Positions 45,656 through 54,983 of a stretch of 64,000 nt of DNA are shown here, piece after piece; position 1 is the stretch's first letter, and each line of letters begins with the position of its first letter. The notes beneath the pieces are model-generated. The model had not been told where the DNA came from. It worked only from the letters and a program-made list of their open reading frames with translations, and did not search any database. The position numbers were made by a program, and so were the translations under genes. Location: the NCBI GenBank assembly GCA_947502265.1, contig CANMZB010000002.1, forward strand, positions 248,001 through 312,000. Direction: 5' to 3'. Source of the stretch: an uncultured Sulfitobacter sp. (GTDB lineage Bacteria > Pseudomonadota > Alphaproteobacteria > Rhodobacterales > Rhodobacteraceae).

Positions 45656-46357
45656 TCACTCCCAGATGACATCGCCTAGAAAGATATATCCTGCTCCGTA
45701 GATTGTTTTGATCAACTGCGGGTTTTTCGGATCTTCGCGCAGCTTTGTGCGCAGGCGACTGATGCGCACGTCCATCGCGCGGTCAAAGCTTTCGGAGGCA
45801 CCACCTCCGAGCGATTCCTGCATTTGTGCGCGGCTGAGCAGCCGCTTGGGGGCGTCGAGAAACAGACGCAATACTTCGCTTTCTGCATGGCTGAACGGCG
45901 TTTGCGTGCCTGCCGTATCTTCCAGCATGTAGCGGTCAAAGTGGGCGATCCAACCGTTGAAACGTGCGGTTGTGCCGGTTTGGACTGCGGGGCGCGCCCC
46001 GCGCAGACGGGCGCGGACCCGTGCGACCACTTCCGCCGGATCGAAGGGTTTGCTGATGTAATCATCCGCGCCGAGTTCAAGCCCTGTCACGCGGTCCTGC
46101 ACCTGTGCGCGCCCTGAAATGATGATGACAACGGCCCCTTTTTCGAGAGCGAGGCGATGCACAAGAGTAAGTCCGTCTGTATCGGGAAGCGACAGATCGA
46201 CAAGACAGACATCGGGTGTGCGTTGCGCCAGCGCGACCTCGAAAGAGGATGCGCGACCAAAGCTTTGGGTGTCATACCCGGCCTCTTGCAGCACATCCGA
46301 CAACAGTTGGCGGATTTCGGGCTCGTCGTCGAGAATGAAGATAAGGGGTTTACTCAT
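45656..46357 (-). CDS. OmpR-type response regulator
   Basis: A 233-residue two-component regulator. The receiver domain (1-118) has the acidic pocket LDDE, phosphorylatable Asp in CLVDLSLPD, and the conserved SGR and KPF. A winged-helix DNA-binding domain follows (about 135-230; LSRAQMQESLGG, MDVRISRLRTKLREDP, IKTIYGAGYIF). It overlaps the hybrid kinase gene by ATGA, so they form a cognate pair. Their divergent position from the acyl-CoA ligase/ABC importer locus suggests that locus as their target; this is inference. Confidence 0.92.
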   Translation of the reverse strand: MSKPLIFILDDEPEIRQLLSDVLQEAGYDTQSFGRASSFEVALAQRTPDVCLVDLSLPDTDGLTLVHRLALEKGAVVIIISGRAQVQDRVTGLELGADDYISKPFDPAEVVARVRARLRGARPAVQTGTTARFNGWIAHFDRYMLEDTAGTQTPFSHAESEVLRLFLDAPKRLLSRAQMQESLGGGASESFDRAMDVRISRLRTKLREDPKNPQLIKTIYGAGYIFLGDVIWE

Positions 46358-48264
46358 AAAACGACGGCCTCGCGACGGGTGATAAGACTGGCGAGGTCAT
46401 CGCGGGTGAACGGTTTGCACAGCACCGGCGCGCGTTTCTGGGCTTCGAGAAACAGCGGTGCATCGGGCGGCAGGGAAGTCATCAGCACAACAGGAGGGGC
46501 GCCTTTGCCCAACCGGCGCACCAGATCAATGCCGGTGGCCTCGCCCTCAAGCTGGATATCGGAAAGGATAAGGCCGATGTCGGGCAGATCGGCCAGCAGG
46601 GCCGTGGCTTCGTCCGCGCTGGCCGCTTCGATAACGGATTGCCCGAGGTCCATCAGCATGTCGCGCACGACCGCGCGCAGGTCGTCGCGATCTTCGACCA
46701 GCAGGGTCAGGCCGGTCGTCGCAGGCACCGCCGCGCGGTAGGGCAGTCGCAAGGTGACATGCGCGCCGGTGGCCGTGTTGGACAGGCGCAGATCGCCGCC
46801 GGAGATTTTTATCATGTCATAAACCATCGGCAGCCCGAGGCCGGAGCCTTCGGCGCCTTTCGTGGTGAAAAACGGATCAAGCCCTTTGGACAGTGCGTCG
46901 GGCGAAAATCCCGGCCCTGTATCGCTCACCTGCCATTCGATCCATGTGTCGTGGACGCGGCGCACACGCAGCGTGATTTCACCTGCTGTCCCCATCGCAT
47001 CGCGGGCGTTCAGAACCAGATTGAGCAAGCTGTCCTGAACTATGCCGCGGTCCAGCAGCACAGGGCCGATACCGCCGCCTACGTTCAGGGTAAGTTTCAT
47101 CGCGTGGGGCAGGGCGGGCTCGGCCAATGTCACCAGATCGCGCATCAGAACTTCGATGTCTGTCACGACGGGTCTGAGCGTGCGCGGGCCGGTCATCTGG
47201 GCGATGCTTTGCAAAAGCGTCCCCCCCCGGCGGGCCGCTGATAGCGTCCCCTCGATCAGGGGGGCGGCGTCCCGTGGCAGATCGGGCAACCGGCCAAGCC
47301 GCGATTGCAGGCCGAGAATGATCGTCAGAAGGTTGGAGAAATCATGCGCCAGACCGGAGATCATTTGTGCGGCGAGCGCCCTGCGGCGGGTCTGTTGCAG
47401 GGTTGTGCGGGTCTGGGTTTCTTCTGTGATGTCCATTGTCAGGATGTAGATGCCGCCTTGGAGGTCCGGCGTAAACGCCGTGCGGATACGGTGTGCGCTG
47501 GCGGCTTCGGTGAATTCCTGCAAGGTTGCAGTGCCGCTGAAGGCCGACGCGAGGCTGGATGAAATTCTGCTGTGGATAGCGTCGCCCAGCACATCGCGGA
47601 GGTGTCGCCCCAAAATGTCAGAGGGGCGGCCCGGAATGATCGTGGAGAGGCGTCGGTTGGAGTAGGTATAATAGCCCTGCGCATCGACATGGGCGATATG
47701 GGCGGGCACCATTTCGGTAGTCAGCCGTGCGCGGGCTTCCGATGCGGTAAGCTGGCGCTTGGTTTCCTCCAGTGTGGTGATCATCGCGGCCAGTTTCCGG
47801 TTGGACCGGCTCAGCTGTTCGGTGTGCGCCAACAGCTGTTCGCTGAGCGCGCCGGCATGCGCGCGCAGCAGGCTTTCCTGTGCCTTTGTGGCGGAAATGT
47901 CGGTATAGACAGTCACCCATCCGCCGTCCGGAAGCGGAGAGCCTTCGACACTGATGGTGCGTCCGTTCGAGCGGGTACGCTCCATGTAATGCGGCTGGAA
48001 GGCGCGGGCCTGGCGCAACCGCTCTTCGAGAAACGTTTGCGGGTTTTCGACGTGACCGTATTCACCGGAATGAATCAAATGTTCTACCGTTTCGCTGAAC
48101 GCAGCACCGGGTGTGACCAATGCGTCGGGCAGTTGGAACATGGTTTGAAAGGGCGCATTGCTGAGAACCAGCCGCAAGTTGCTGTCATAGATCGACAGGG
48201 CCTGCGCGATCAGGTTCAAGCCTGAAGTTGTCATGGACTTTGTATGATCTTCGCTGCGTTCCAT
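46354..48264 (-). CDS. PAS-containing hybrid histidine kinase
   Basis: A 636-residue kinase without membrane segments, so probably cytosolic. Two PAS-like regions (about 20-130 and 190-290) with a coiled coil between them precede the phosphoacceptor helix (SGLAHDFSNLLTIILG). The ATPase follows, with LLNLVLNARDAM, VSDTGPGFS, FFTTKGAEGSGLGL. A C-terminal receiver (about 515-630) has its Asp in LILSDIQLEG. The fold resembles kinases that sense alcohols, aromatic acids or redox cues in other proteobacteria; the signal is unknown. No strong ribosome site marks the start; ATG 48231 (MTTSGL) is an alternative. Confidence 0.9.
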   Translation of the reverse strand: MERSEDHTKSMTTSGLNLIAQALSIYDSNLRLVLSNAPFQTMFQLPDALVTPGAAFSETVEHLIHSGEYGHVENPQTFLEERLRQARAFQPHYMERTRSNGRTISVEGSPLPDGGWVTVYTDISATKAQESLLRAHAGALSEQLLAHTEQLSRSNRKLAAMITTLEETKRQLTASEARARLTTEMVPAHIAHVDAQGYYTYSNRRLSTIIPGRPSDILGRHLRDVLGDAIHSRISSSLASAFSGTATLQEFTEAASAHRIRTAFTPDLQGGIYILTMDITEETQTRTTLQQTRRRALAAQMISGLAHDFSNLLTIILGLQSRLGRLPDLPRDAAPLIEGTLSAARRGGTLLQSIAQMTGPRTLRPVVTDIEVLMRDLVTLAEPALPHAMKLTLNVGGGIGPVLLDRGIVQDSLLNLVLNARDAMGTAGEITLRVRRVHDTWIEWQVSDTGPGFSPDALSKGLDPFFTTKGAEGSGLGLPMVYDMIKISGGDLRLSNTATGAHVTLRLPYRAAVPATTGLTLLVEDRDDLRAVVRDMLMDLGQSVIEAASADEATALLADLPDIGLILSDIQLEGEATGIDLVRRLGKGAPPVVLMTSLPPDAPLFLEAQKRAPVLCKPFTRDDLASLITRREAVVL

Positions 48265-48416
48265 GCGGGTCAGTTTGCACCGCGGATACGGGAGGGGGAA
48301 GGCGCAATTCGCGTTGTTACAATTCGTTAGATTTGGGAAATCTTTGAGAAAAAGTTGACGGCGACTGTGTGCTAGCCATTCTGATGCGCACAGTGAATCG
48401 CGTTAAAGCGATCTTA

Positions 48417-48444
48417 CCGCCTGAACAGGCGGGAACCGGGAGGA
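48417..48444 (+). promoter_or_regulatory. 5' leader hairpin and ribosome site of the acyl-CoA ligase gene
   Basis: CCGCCT and AGGCGG (48417-48432) form a 6-bp hairpin immediately ahead of GGGAGGA, which lies 7 nt before a TTG start. TTGACG at 48355-48360 could be a -35 box, but no good -10 follows at the right distance. Confidence 0.4.
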
Positions 48445-48450
48445 ACTTTT

Positions 48451-50424
48451 TTGGCCAATATCGAAGCCCAGGGCGGGCAGCCGTCTTCCGTGCCTGCATT
48501 GCTGCGCCGGAATGCGCGGAAATTCGGGGATGCTCCGGCTTATCGCGAAAAAGAATATGGCATCTGGCAAAGCTGGACATGGACGCAAACTCTCGCCGAA
48601 GTCGAGGCGCTCGCGCTCGGCCTTCTTGAGCTTGGAGTGAACGAAGGTGACTTTGTTGCTGTGATCGGACGCAACCGTCCGGCTCTTTACTGGGCGATGA
48701 TGGCGGCGGATATGTGCGGCGCGATTCCTGTGCCGCTTTATCAGGACGCCAATGCCGAAGAGATGGCGTATGTGATGAACCACTGCGGCGCGCGCTTTGC
48801 GGTGGTGGGCGATCAGGAGCAGGTCGACAAGATCCTTGAGGTGGAGGAGCATCTGCCGGAGTTCGAGCGGATGGTCTACCTTGATCCGCGCGGCCTGCGC
48901 AAATACGATCATGACGCTTTGCACGAATACAACGACGTGCAGGACATGGGGCGCAAGGCCCGCGACCGCCACATCAAGACGATCGAGGCGATCGAGGCCA
49001 AACTGGACTATGACAGCACTTGTATCATGCTTTATACCTCCGGCACGACGGGCAAGCCCAAAGGCGTGGTCCTGAGCAACCGCAACATTATCGAAACGGC
49101 GAAGTCATCGTCCGAATTCGACAACCTACGCCAGACCGACGATATTCTGGCGTACCTGCCGATGGCATGGGTGGGCGATTTCATCTTTTCCGTGGGGCAG
49201 GCATTGTGGACGGGGTTTTGCACAAACTGCCCTGAAAGCGCCGAGACGCTGACGGTTGATTTGCGCGAGATCGGGCCGACGTATTACTTCGCCCCGCCGC
49301 GTGTGTTCGAGATGCAGTTGACCAATGTGATGATCCGCATGGAAGACGCCAGCCGCTTCAAGAAAAAGCTGTTCGATTATTTCATGGCGCATGCGCGCAA
49401 GGTTGGGCCTGCGATTCTTGACGGTAAGGAGGTCGGGTTTGCCGACCGGATGAAATACCGCCTTGGTGAGCTGTTTATCTATGGACCGTTGAAAAACACA
49501 TTGGGCCTGAGCCGCGTGCGTGTGGGGTACACGGCGGGCGAAGCAATCGGGCCGGAGATCTTTGATTTCTACCGCTCGTTGGGGATCAACCTCAAGCAGC
49601 TGTATGGTCAGACGGAAGCGACCGTTTTCATCACGGCGCAGCCGGATGGCGAGGTCCGTTCCGACACGGTGGGCGTGACTTGCCCCGGTGTAGAGTTGAA
49701 GATTGCCGACAATGGCGAGGTTTTCTACCGCTCTCCGGGGGTGTTCGTCGAATATTACAAAAACCCCGAAAGCACCGCCGATACCAAAGATGCCGAAGGC
49801 TGGGTCGCGACGGGGGATGCCGGTTTCATCGAAGAGGGCACCGGCCACTTGCGCATCATCGACCGTGCCAAGGATGTGGGCCAGATGGCGAATGGATCGC
49901 TGTTTGCGCCGAAATATGTTGAAAATAAGCTTAAGTTCTTCCCCAATATTCTGGAAGCGGTTGTTTTCGGGAACGGACGCGATGAATGCACGGCCTTTAT
50001 CAACATTGATCTAACGGCGGTTGGCAGCTGGGCCGAACGCAACAACATCGGCTACGCCTCCTATCAGGAACTGGCGCGGCATCCGCAGGTGATGCAGGCC
50101 ATTCAGGAGCATGTGGAGGCGGTTAACGCCAGTGTGGCCGAAGATGACATGTTGTCGGGATGTCAGGTTTACCGCTTTGTTGTACTGCACAAGGAGCTGG
50201 ACGCCGATGATGGTGAATTGACCCGCACCCGCAAGGTGCGCCGCAAGATCATCGCCGAGAAGTACGACGACATTATCGCAGCGCTTTATGATGGCTCCAA
50301 AAGTGTGAGCACCGAGACGGAAGTGACTTATGAAGACGGGCGCAAAGGCTCTATCAAGGCGACGCTGGAAGTCCGTGATGCCAAGGTTCTGCCAGTCGCA
50401 ACCAAAAAGCTGGCGGCGGAATGA
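48451..50424 (+). CDS. Long-chain acyl-CoA synthetase-like AMP-binding ligase
   Basis: A 657-residue ANL-superfamily ligase. The P-loop is CIMLYTSGTTGKPKGVVLSN; YGQTEATVF, GWVATGDAGF and DRAKDVGQMANG follow; the C-terminal catalytic-type Lys lies in RTRKVRRKI. It activates a carboxylic acid with ATP and couples it to CoA in the cytosol. The length and layout match long-chain (FadD15-like) enzymes rather than short acetyl-CoA synthetases. TTG 48451 is the start because GGGAGGA is well placed and no ATG lies near. Ahead of an importer and facing a sensor pair, it is likely to activate the imported acid. Confidence 0.9.
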   Translation: MANIEAQGGQPSSVPALLRRNARKFGDAPAYREKEYGIWQSWTWTQTLAEVEALALGLLELGVNEGDFVAVIGRNRPALYWAMMAADMCGAIPVPLYQDANAEEMAYVMNHCGARFAVVGDQEQVDKILEVEEHLPEFERMVYLDPRGLRKYDHDALHEYNDVQDMGRKARDRHIKTIEAIEAKLDYDSTCIMLYTSGTTGKPKGVVLSNRNIIETAKSSSEFDNLRQTDDILAYLPMAWVGDFIFSVGQALWTGFCTNCPESAETLTVDLREIGPTYYFAPPRVFEMQLTNVMIRMEDASRFKKKLFDYFMAHARKVGPAILDGKEVGFADRMKYRLGELFIYGPLKNTLGLSRVRVGYTAGEAIGPEIFDFYRSLGINLKQLYGQTEATVFITAQPDGEVRSDTVGVTCPGVELKIADNGEVFYRSPGVFVEYYKNPESTADTKDAEGWVATGDAGFIEEGTGHLRIIDRAKDVGQMANGSLFAPKYVENKLKFFPNILEAVVFGNGRDECTAFINIDLTAVGSWAERNNIGYASYQELARHPQVMQAIQEHVEAVNASVAEDDMLSGCQVYRFVVLHKELDADDGELTRTRKVRRKIIAEKYDDIIAALYDGSKSVSTETEVTYEDGRKGSIKATLEVRDAKVLPVATKKLAAE

Positions 50425-50512
50425 CGATGCGACGCGCGCGTTCCGCGACGCCCCGCCCGCCATCCCGCGTTGCCGGATATTGTAGAACTGCGCACGGGGC
50501 TGCGGCGGGATC

Positions 50513-50534
50513 GAGTTTAATTGGCCAAATGAAG
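50513..50534 (+). repeat. Recurrent intergenic motif, copy 5
   Basis: GAGTTTAATTGGCCAAATGAAG, ending 11 nt before the livG-like GTG. The motif's last bases with GGGG form the ribosome site. Confidence 0.7.
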
Positions 50535-50545
50535 GGGACGCTCGC

Positions 50546-51364
50546 GTGAAAGATCAGGCGGACAGCTATGTGACCGAAGACGGGCGCACCATCGGGCCTG
50601 TTGTGATGGAAATGAAGAACATCACCCTTCGTTTTGGCGGGGTGGAGGCGATCAAGGATATTTCCTTTGATATTCGCGAGGGCGAGATTCGTGCGATCAT
50701 CGGACCGAACGGGGCCGGTAAGTCCTCGATGCTGAATGTGATATCAGGGTTCTATGTACCGCAGGAAGGCGAGGTCTGGTACAAAGGCGCGCGCCGCCCG
50801 TCGATGAAGCCTTTTGAGGTGGCCCAGCAGGGGATTGCCCGCACGTTCCAGAATATTGCCTTGTTCGAAGGGATGAGTGTTCTTGATAACGTGATGACGG
50901 GGCGTCTGACGCATATGAAGACGGGTATCTTTTCGCAGGCACTGTGGAAGGGCGCTGCGGAGCGCGAGGAGATCGCGAACCGTGAAGTTGCAGAAAGGAT
51001 CATTGATTTTCTCGAAATTCAAGCGATCCGCAAGACGCCTGTGTCGCGACTGCCCTATGGCTTGAAAAAGCGGGTAGAGCTGGCGCGCGCGCTGGCGGCA
51101 GAGCCATCGCTTTTGCTGCTGGACGAACCGATGGCGGGAATGAACGTGGAGGAGAAAGAGGACATGAGCCGCTTTATCCTTGATGTGAATGATGAATTTG
51201 GCACCACGATTGCGCTGATTGAACATGACATGGGCGTTGTGATGGATCTGAGCGACCGTGTGGTGGTGATGGATTATGGCAAGAAGATCGGTGATGGCAC
51301 GCCGCAGGAGGTGCGCAACAACAAGGAGGTGATTGATGCCTATTTGGGGGTTGCACATGAATAA
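50546..51364 (+). CDS. ABC importer ATPase, LivG-like
   Basis: A 272-residue ATPase of the branched-chain amino-acid-type uptake family. Walker A is GPNGAGKSS, the signature loop is LPYGLKKRVELARAL (LivG type), and Walker B is LLLLDEPMAG; the D-loop and EHDM His switch follow. The start is GTG 50546 with AAGGGG upstream; a later ATG (50606, MEMKN) would also work. It is the first transporter gene after the ligase and belongs with the permeases, binding protein and LivF-like ATPase that follow. Importers of this class carry amino acids but also aromatic acids, urea and amides. Confidence 0.9.
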   Translation: MKDQADSYVTEDGRTIGPVVMEMKNITLRFGGVEAIKDISFDIREGEIRAIIGPNGAGKSSMLNVISGFYVPQEGEVWYKGARRPSMKPFEVAQQGIARTFQNIALFEGMSVLDNVMTGRLTHMKTGIFSQALWKGAAEREEIANREVAERIIDFLEIQAIRKTPVSRLPYGLKKRVELARALAAEPSLLLLDEPMAGMNVEEKEDMSRFILDVNDEFGTTIALIEHDMGVVMDLSDRVVVMDYGKKIGDGTPQEVRNNKEVIDAYLGVAHE

Positions 51365-51388
51365 TGATCGTAAGCGGGGAGTGATCTG

Positions 51389-52396
51389 ATGCCTGAACAA
51401 CTGGCTTATACCATCGAGGTGTTCCTCAACGGGTTGATGGCGGGGGTGCTGTATGCGCTGGTCGCATTGGGCTTTGTCCTGATCTACAAGGCGAGTGGAA
51501 TTTTCAATTATGCCCAAGGGGTTATGGCGCTGTTTGCCGCGATGACACTGGTCGGTATCCAGAACGGGCAGGTGCCGTTCGCGCATTTGATCAATGCGAT
51601 TTTCGGCACGGATGTGCATGGTTTCGGCTGGTCGGTTCATAGTTTTGTGGCGATCCTTCTTACCGTGGTTGTGATGATCGGGCTGGCTTGGGCTGTGCAG
51701 CGGTTCGTATTCCGGCATCTGGTGGGGCAGGAGCCCATCATTCTGTTCATGGCGACGATCGGTCTGGCCTATTTCCTTGAGGGGGTGGCCGACCTGATGT
51801 GGGGATCGGAGTTGAAGTCGTTGGATGTTTGTGCGGCGCAAGGCGTGTGCCTGCCGCAAGGCATGAACAGCTGGATCGACGAGACCACCTTTAACCTCTT
51901 CGGATACGGATTTTTCATCGACAACCTTGATATCGTGGCCAGCATCGTGGCGGCCATTCTGGTCATCGGGTTGGTGATGTTTGCACAATACACCAAGCAA
52001 GGGCGTGCGATGCGGGCTGTGGCAGATGACCATCAGGCGGCATTGTCTGTGGGTGTGTCACTCAACTTTATCTGGATACTTGTGTGGTCGCTGGCGGGGT
52101 TTGTGGCCTTGGTCGCGGGCATTATGTGGGGCGCGAAATCGGGTGTTCAGTTTTCGCTGTCGCTGATTGCCCTGAAGGCTTTGCCGGTGCTTATGCTGGG
52201 CGGGTTTACGTCCATCCCCGGCGCCATTGTCGGTGGCTTGATTATTGGTGTGGGTGAGAAGCTGTTCGAGTTTCTGATCGGCGCGCCGTTCCTTGGCGGG
52301 GCGACGGAGAATTGGTTTGCCTACATGCTGGCGCTGCTGTTTCTGGTGTTCCGCCCGCAGGGTCTGTTCGGGGAGCGTATCATTGAGCGTGTTTGA
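51389..52396 (+). CDS. ABC importer permease, LivH-like
   Basis: A 335-residue inner-membrane permease with about eight membrane helices. The N-terminal FLNGLMAGVLYALVALGFVL and the KASGIFNYAQGVMAL motif are typical of LivH. A long periplasmic loop (about 130-185), with two Cys in DVCAAQGVCLP, is longer than in E. coli LivH. The C-terminal ALKALPVLMLGGFTSIPGAI is the usual cytoplasmic-loop motif contacting the ATPase. It starts 24 nt after the LivG-like gene. Confidence 0.9.
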   Translation: MPEQLAYTIEVFLNGLMAGVLYALVALGFVLIYKASGIFNYAQGVMALFAAMTLVGIQNGQVPFAHLINAIFGTDVHGFGWSVHSFVAILLTVVVMIGLAWAVQRFVFRHLVGQEPIILFMATIGLAYFLEGVADLMWGSELKSLDVCAAQGVCLPQGMNSWIDETTFNLFGYGFFIDNLDIVASIVAAILVIGLVMFAQYTKQGRAMRAVADDHQAALSVGVSLNFIWILVWSLAGFVALVAGIMWGAKSGVQFSLSLIALKALPVLMLGGFTSIPGAIVGGLIIGVGEKLFEFLIGAPFLGGATENWFAYMLALLFLVFRPQGLFGERIIERV

Positions 52397-52413
52397 ATAT
52401 GGCAACTGCCGGA

Positions 52414-52459
52414 CCGGGGCGCGGCCCCGGACCCCGGGATATTTTCGGCCAAAAGAAAT
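52414..52459 (+). repeat. GC hairpin plus recurrent intergenic motif, copy 6
   Basis: Hairpin CCGGGGC/GCCCCGG (52414-52430) is followed by the ATATTTTCGGCCAAAAGAAAT variant of the motif, ending 14 nt before the LivM-like ATG. Confidence 0.7.
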
Positions 52460-52473
52460 AGGGAACCGTGACC

Positions 52474-53550
52474 ATGTTCTATCGTGAAGCAGGCGATTTC
52501 AATACGACCTACGCCGAAGACCAGCAAACCTTCCCGATCAAATTCGACCGGTATCGCTATTATCTGGTTCTGTTCATTGCCATTGTTGTGGTGCCGTTTA
52601 CGGTGAATGATTATTGGGTGAATTCAATTTTCATGCCCTTCCTGATTTACGCAATCGCGGCGATCGGGCTGAATATTCTGGTGGGATATTGCGGGCAGGT
52701 TTCGCTTGGTACGGGCGGCTTTATGGCTGTGGGTGCCTATGCCTGCTACAAGTTGATGACGGCCTTTCCGGAGGTCAGCATGTTCATTCATGTGTTGTTG
52801 GCGGGCGGGATCACGGCGATGGTTGGCGTGCTTTTTGGTTTGCCAAGCTTGCGGATCAAGGGATTTTATCTGGCGGTGGCGACGCTTGCTGCGCAGTTCT
52901 TTCTTGTCTGGTTGTTCAACAGGTTTCCATGGTTTTATAACTATTCCGCTTCCGGACAGATCAGCGCGCCGGAGCGGGATACCTTTGGCATCACCATCAC
53001 CGGCCCCAACACCGAAGCATGGGCCGCCTATGCGTTCTGTTTGGTGTTCACCATCTTTTCGGCCTATGTGGCGCGGAATCTGACGCGCGGGTCTGTCGGG
53101 CGTAAGTGGATGGCGATCCGCGATATGGACATCGCCGCCGAGATCATCGGAGTGAATCCGCTGCGTGCCAAGCTGACGGCCTTTGCGGTCTCGTCATTCT
53201 TTATCGGCATCTCCGGCGCGCTGTTTTTCTCGATCTATCTGGGCGCGGTGGAAGTTGGCGAGGCATTCGGTATCCAGAAGTCGTTCCTTGTGTTGTTCAT
53301 GATCATCATCGGAGGTTTGGGCAGCATTTTCGGCTCATTCGCGGGGGCGGCCTTTCTGGTGTTGCTGCCGGTGGCGCTCAAAGTTGTTGGCGTGGATATA
53401 CTGGGCTGGCCGACGGATATCGTGGCGCATTTGCAGCTTGTTATCGTCGGACTTTTGATCATCGTGTTTCTGATCGCAGAGCCGCACGGCATTGCACAAC
53501 TGTGGCGCGTTGCCAAAGAGAGATTGAGATTGTGGCCATTCCCGCATTGA
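52474..53550 (+). CDS. ABC importer permease, LivM-like
   Basis: A 358-residue inner-membrane permease with eight or more helices and the LivM motifs IAAIGLNILVGYCGQVSLG, LPSLRIKGFYLAVATLA and NPLRAKLTAFAVSSFFIGISG. ATG 52474 is preferred over GTG 52468 for its spacing from AGGGAA. It forms the translocation pore with the LivH-like protein. The 77-nt gap before it holds a hairpin and motif copy 6, which could set its expression within the operon. Confidence 0.9.
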   Translation: MFYREAGDFNTTYAEDQQTFPIKFDRYRYYLVLFIAIVVVPFTVNDYWVNSIFMPFLIYAIAAIGLNILVGYCGQVSLGTGGFMAVGAYACYKLMTAFPEVSMFIHVLLAGGITAMVGVLFGLPSLRIKGFYLAVATLAAQFFLVWLFNRFPWFYNYSASGQISAPERDTFGITITGPNTEAWAAYAFCLVFTIFSAYVARNLTRGSVGRKWMAIRDMDIAAEIIGVNPLRAKLTAFAVSSFFIGISGALFFSIYLGAVEVGEAFGIQKSFLVLFMIIIGGLGSIFGSFAGAAFLVLLPVALKVVGVDILGWPTDIVAHLQLVIVGLLIIVFLIAEPHGIAQLWRVAKERLRLWPFPH

Positions 53551-53632
53551 CGGGGGCTATGAGAAGAGAGGCGGGGAAAACCCTGCCCGACAGACGAAAC
53601 AAGTCGGACGAAATCCAAGGGAGGAATAACCG

Positions 53633-54916
53633 ATGAACTATAAACTAGGTACACTGGCCGTCGCGGGCCTGATGGCGGCAAGCCCTGTGATGGCGGACCT
53701 TGTGTTCCCCAGCCTGAGCTATCGCACCGGTCCCTACGCGGCGGGTGGTATTCCGTTTGCCGACGGCTATGCGGATTATTTCACCCTGTTGAACGAGCGG
53801 GACGGCGGAATCGGCGGGGAGCCGCTTCAGGTGCCCGAATGCGAGACGGCGTACAACACTGAGAAGGGTGTGGAATGCTACGAGTCGCTTAAGGGTAGCG
53901 GCGGGCTGGTGTATCAGCCGCTTTCCACCGGCATTACATATCAGCTGATCCCCAAGGTGACCGTAGACAACATCCCGATGTTGACATCAGGTCTGGGTCG
54001 TACCTCTGCCAAGAACGGCAATGTGTTCAGCCATATTTTCAACTTCCCCGCCAACTATTGGGATGGGGCCTCCGTCGCGATCAAACACATCCTCGAAGAA
54101 GAGGGCGGCGACCTTTCGGGCAAAAAAGTTTCTCTGATCTATCACAATTCGGCCTATGGCAAGGAGCCGATCCGCACGCTTCAGGAGTTGTCCAAGAAGC
54201 ACGGCTTCGAGTTGACCGAGGTGCCTGTTGACCACCCCGGTCAGGAGCAGAAATCACAGTGGTTGCAAATCCGTCGCGATAAGCCGGACTATGTGATTAT
54301 GTACGGTTGGGGTGTGATGAATCAGGTTGCCGTGCAGGAAGCCGTGAACATCCGCTTCCCGATGGACAAATTCATCGGCATCTGGTGGTCAGGTTCCGAA
54401 AATGACGTTCTGTCGGCAGGGGCGGGCGCCAACGGCTATAAGGCGCTGACTTTCCATAACGTCGGCAGTGATTATCCGTTGTACGACGACCTCCAGCAAT
54501 ATGTGTTCGATGCGGGCATGGCGGCCGGTGCGGGCGATCAAGCTGGTACAGTTGTGTACAACCGGGGTCTTTATGCCGCGATGTTGGTGGCAGAAGCGGC
54601 TAAAACCGCGCAGGAAATCCACGGCACGGCACAGATCACACCAGCCCAGATGCGCGACGGGATGGAGGCGCTTGCGATCACCGAAGAGAAGATGGCCGCG
54701 CTTGGTCTGCCGGGCTTTGGACCGGAGTTCGCGGTATCGTGCGAAAACCACGGCGGTAACGGATTTGTTGCGGTTACGCAGTGGGACGCATCGACTAAAG
54801 AGTGGAGCTTGATCACGGACTTCATGCAGTCTGACCAGGATGTGATCCAACCGCTGATTGATGAAGACTCGAACTCGTATGCGTCCGAGAACAACATTGA
54901 TCCACAGTGTGAATAA
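53633..54916 (+). CDS. ABC importer periplasmic binding protein, LivJ-like
   Basis: A 427-residue periplasmic protein with a signal peptide (residues 1-21, ASPVMA). The type I binding fold is seen in ADGYADYFTLLNERDGGIGG, VSLIYHNSAYGKEPIRTLQE and DYVIMYGWGVMNQVAVQEA. Two Cys pairs (ECETAYNTEKGVECYE and the C-terminal CEN ... QCE) could form disulfides. It is larger than leucine-binding proteins (about 370 residues), in line with subfamilies near acyl-CoA ligases. AGGAGG-like GGGAGGA lies 7 nt before the ATG. A strong hairpin follows the stop. Confidence 0.9.
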   Translation: MNYKLGTLAVAGLMAASPVMADLVFPSLSYRTGPYAAGGIPFADGYADYFTLLNERDGGIGGEPLQVPECETAYNTEKGVECYESLKGSGGLVYQPLSTGITYQLIPKVTVDNIPMLTSGLGRTSAKNGNVFSHIFNFPANYWDGASVAIKHILEEEGGDLSGKKVSLIYHNSAYGKEPIRTLQELSKKHGFELTEVPVDHPGQEQKSQWLQIRRDKPDYVIMYGWGVMNQVAVQEAVNIRFPMDKFIGIWWSGSENDVLSAGAGANGYKALTFHNVGSDYPLYDDLQQYVFDAGMAAGAGDQAGTVVYNRGLYAAMLVAEAAKTAQEIHGTAQITPAQMRDGMEALAITEEKMAALGLPGFGPEFAVSCENHGGNGFVAVTQWDASTKEWSLITDFMQSDQDVIQPLIDEDSNSYASENNIDPQCE

Positions 54917-54925
54917 GTGAACTTT

Positions 54926-54953
54926 CCCGGCCGTGGTTGGGGCTGCGGCCGGG
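54926..54953 (+). promoter_or_regulatory. Stem-loop between the binding-protein and LivF-like genes
   Basis: CCCGGCCG (54926-54933) pairs with CGGCCGGG (54946-54953), with a 12-nt loop and no T run. Such hairpins behind binding-protein genes often stabilise that part of the message; that role here is inference. Confidence 0.6.
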
Positions 54954-54983
54954 AGCCTGAACATTTCAAGAGGGGTGAAAACC

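Noticed and set aside
45342-45659. A longer 105-residue start for the WGR protein
   Set aside because: The first 26 residues are unlike WGR proteins; the internal ATG at 45581 starts at the family's usual N-terminus.
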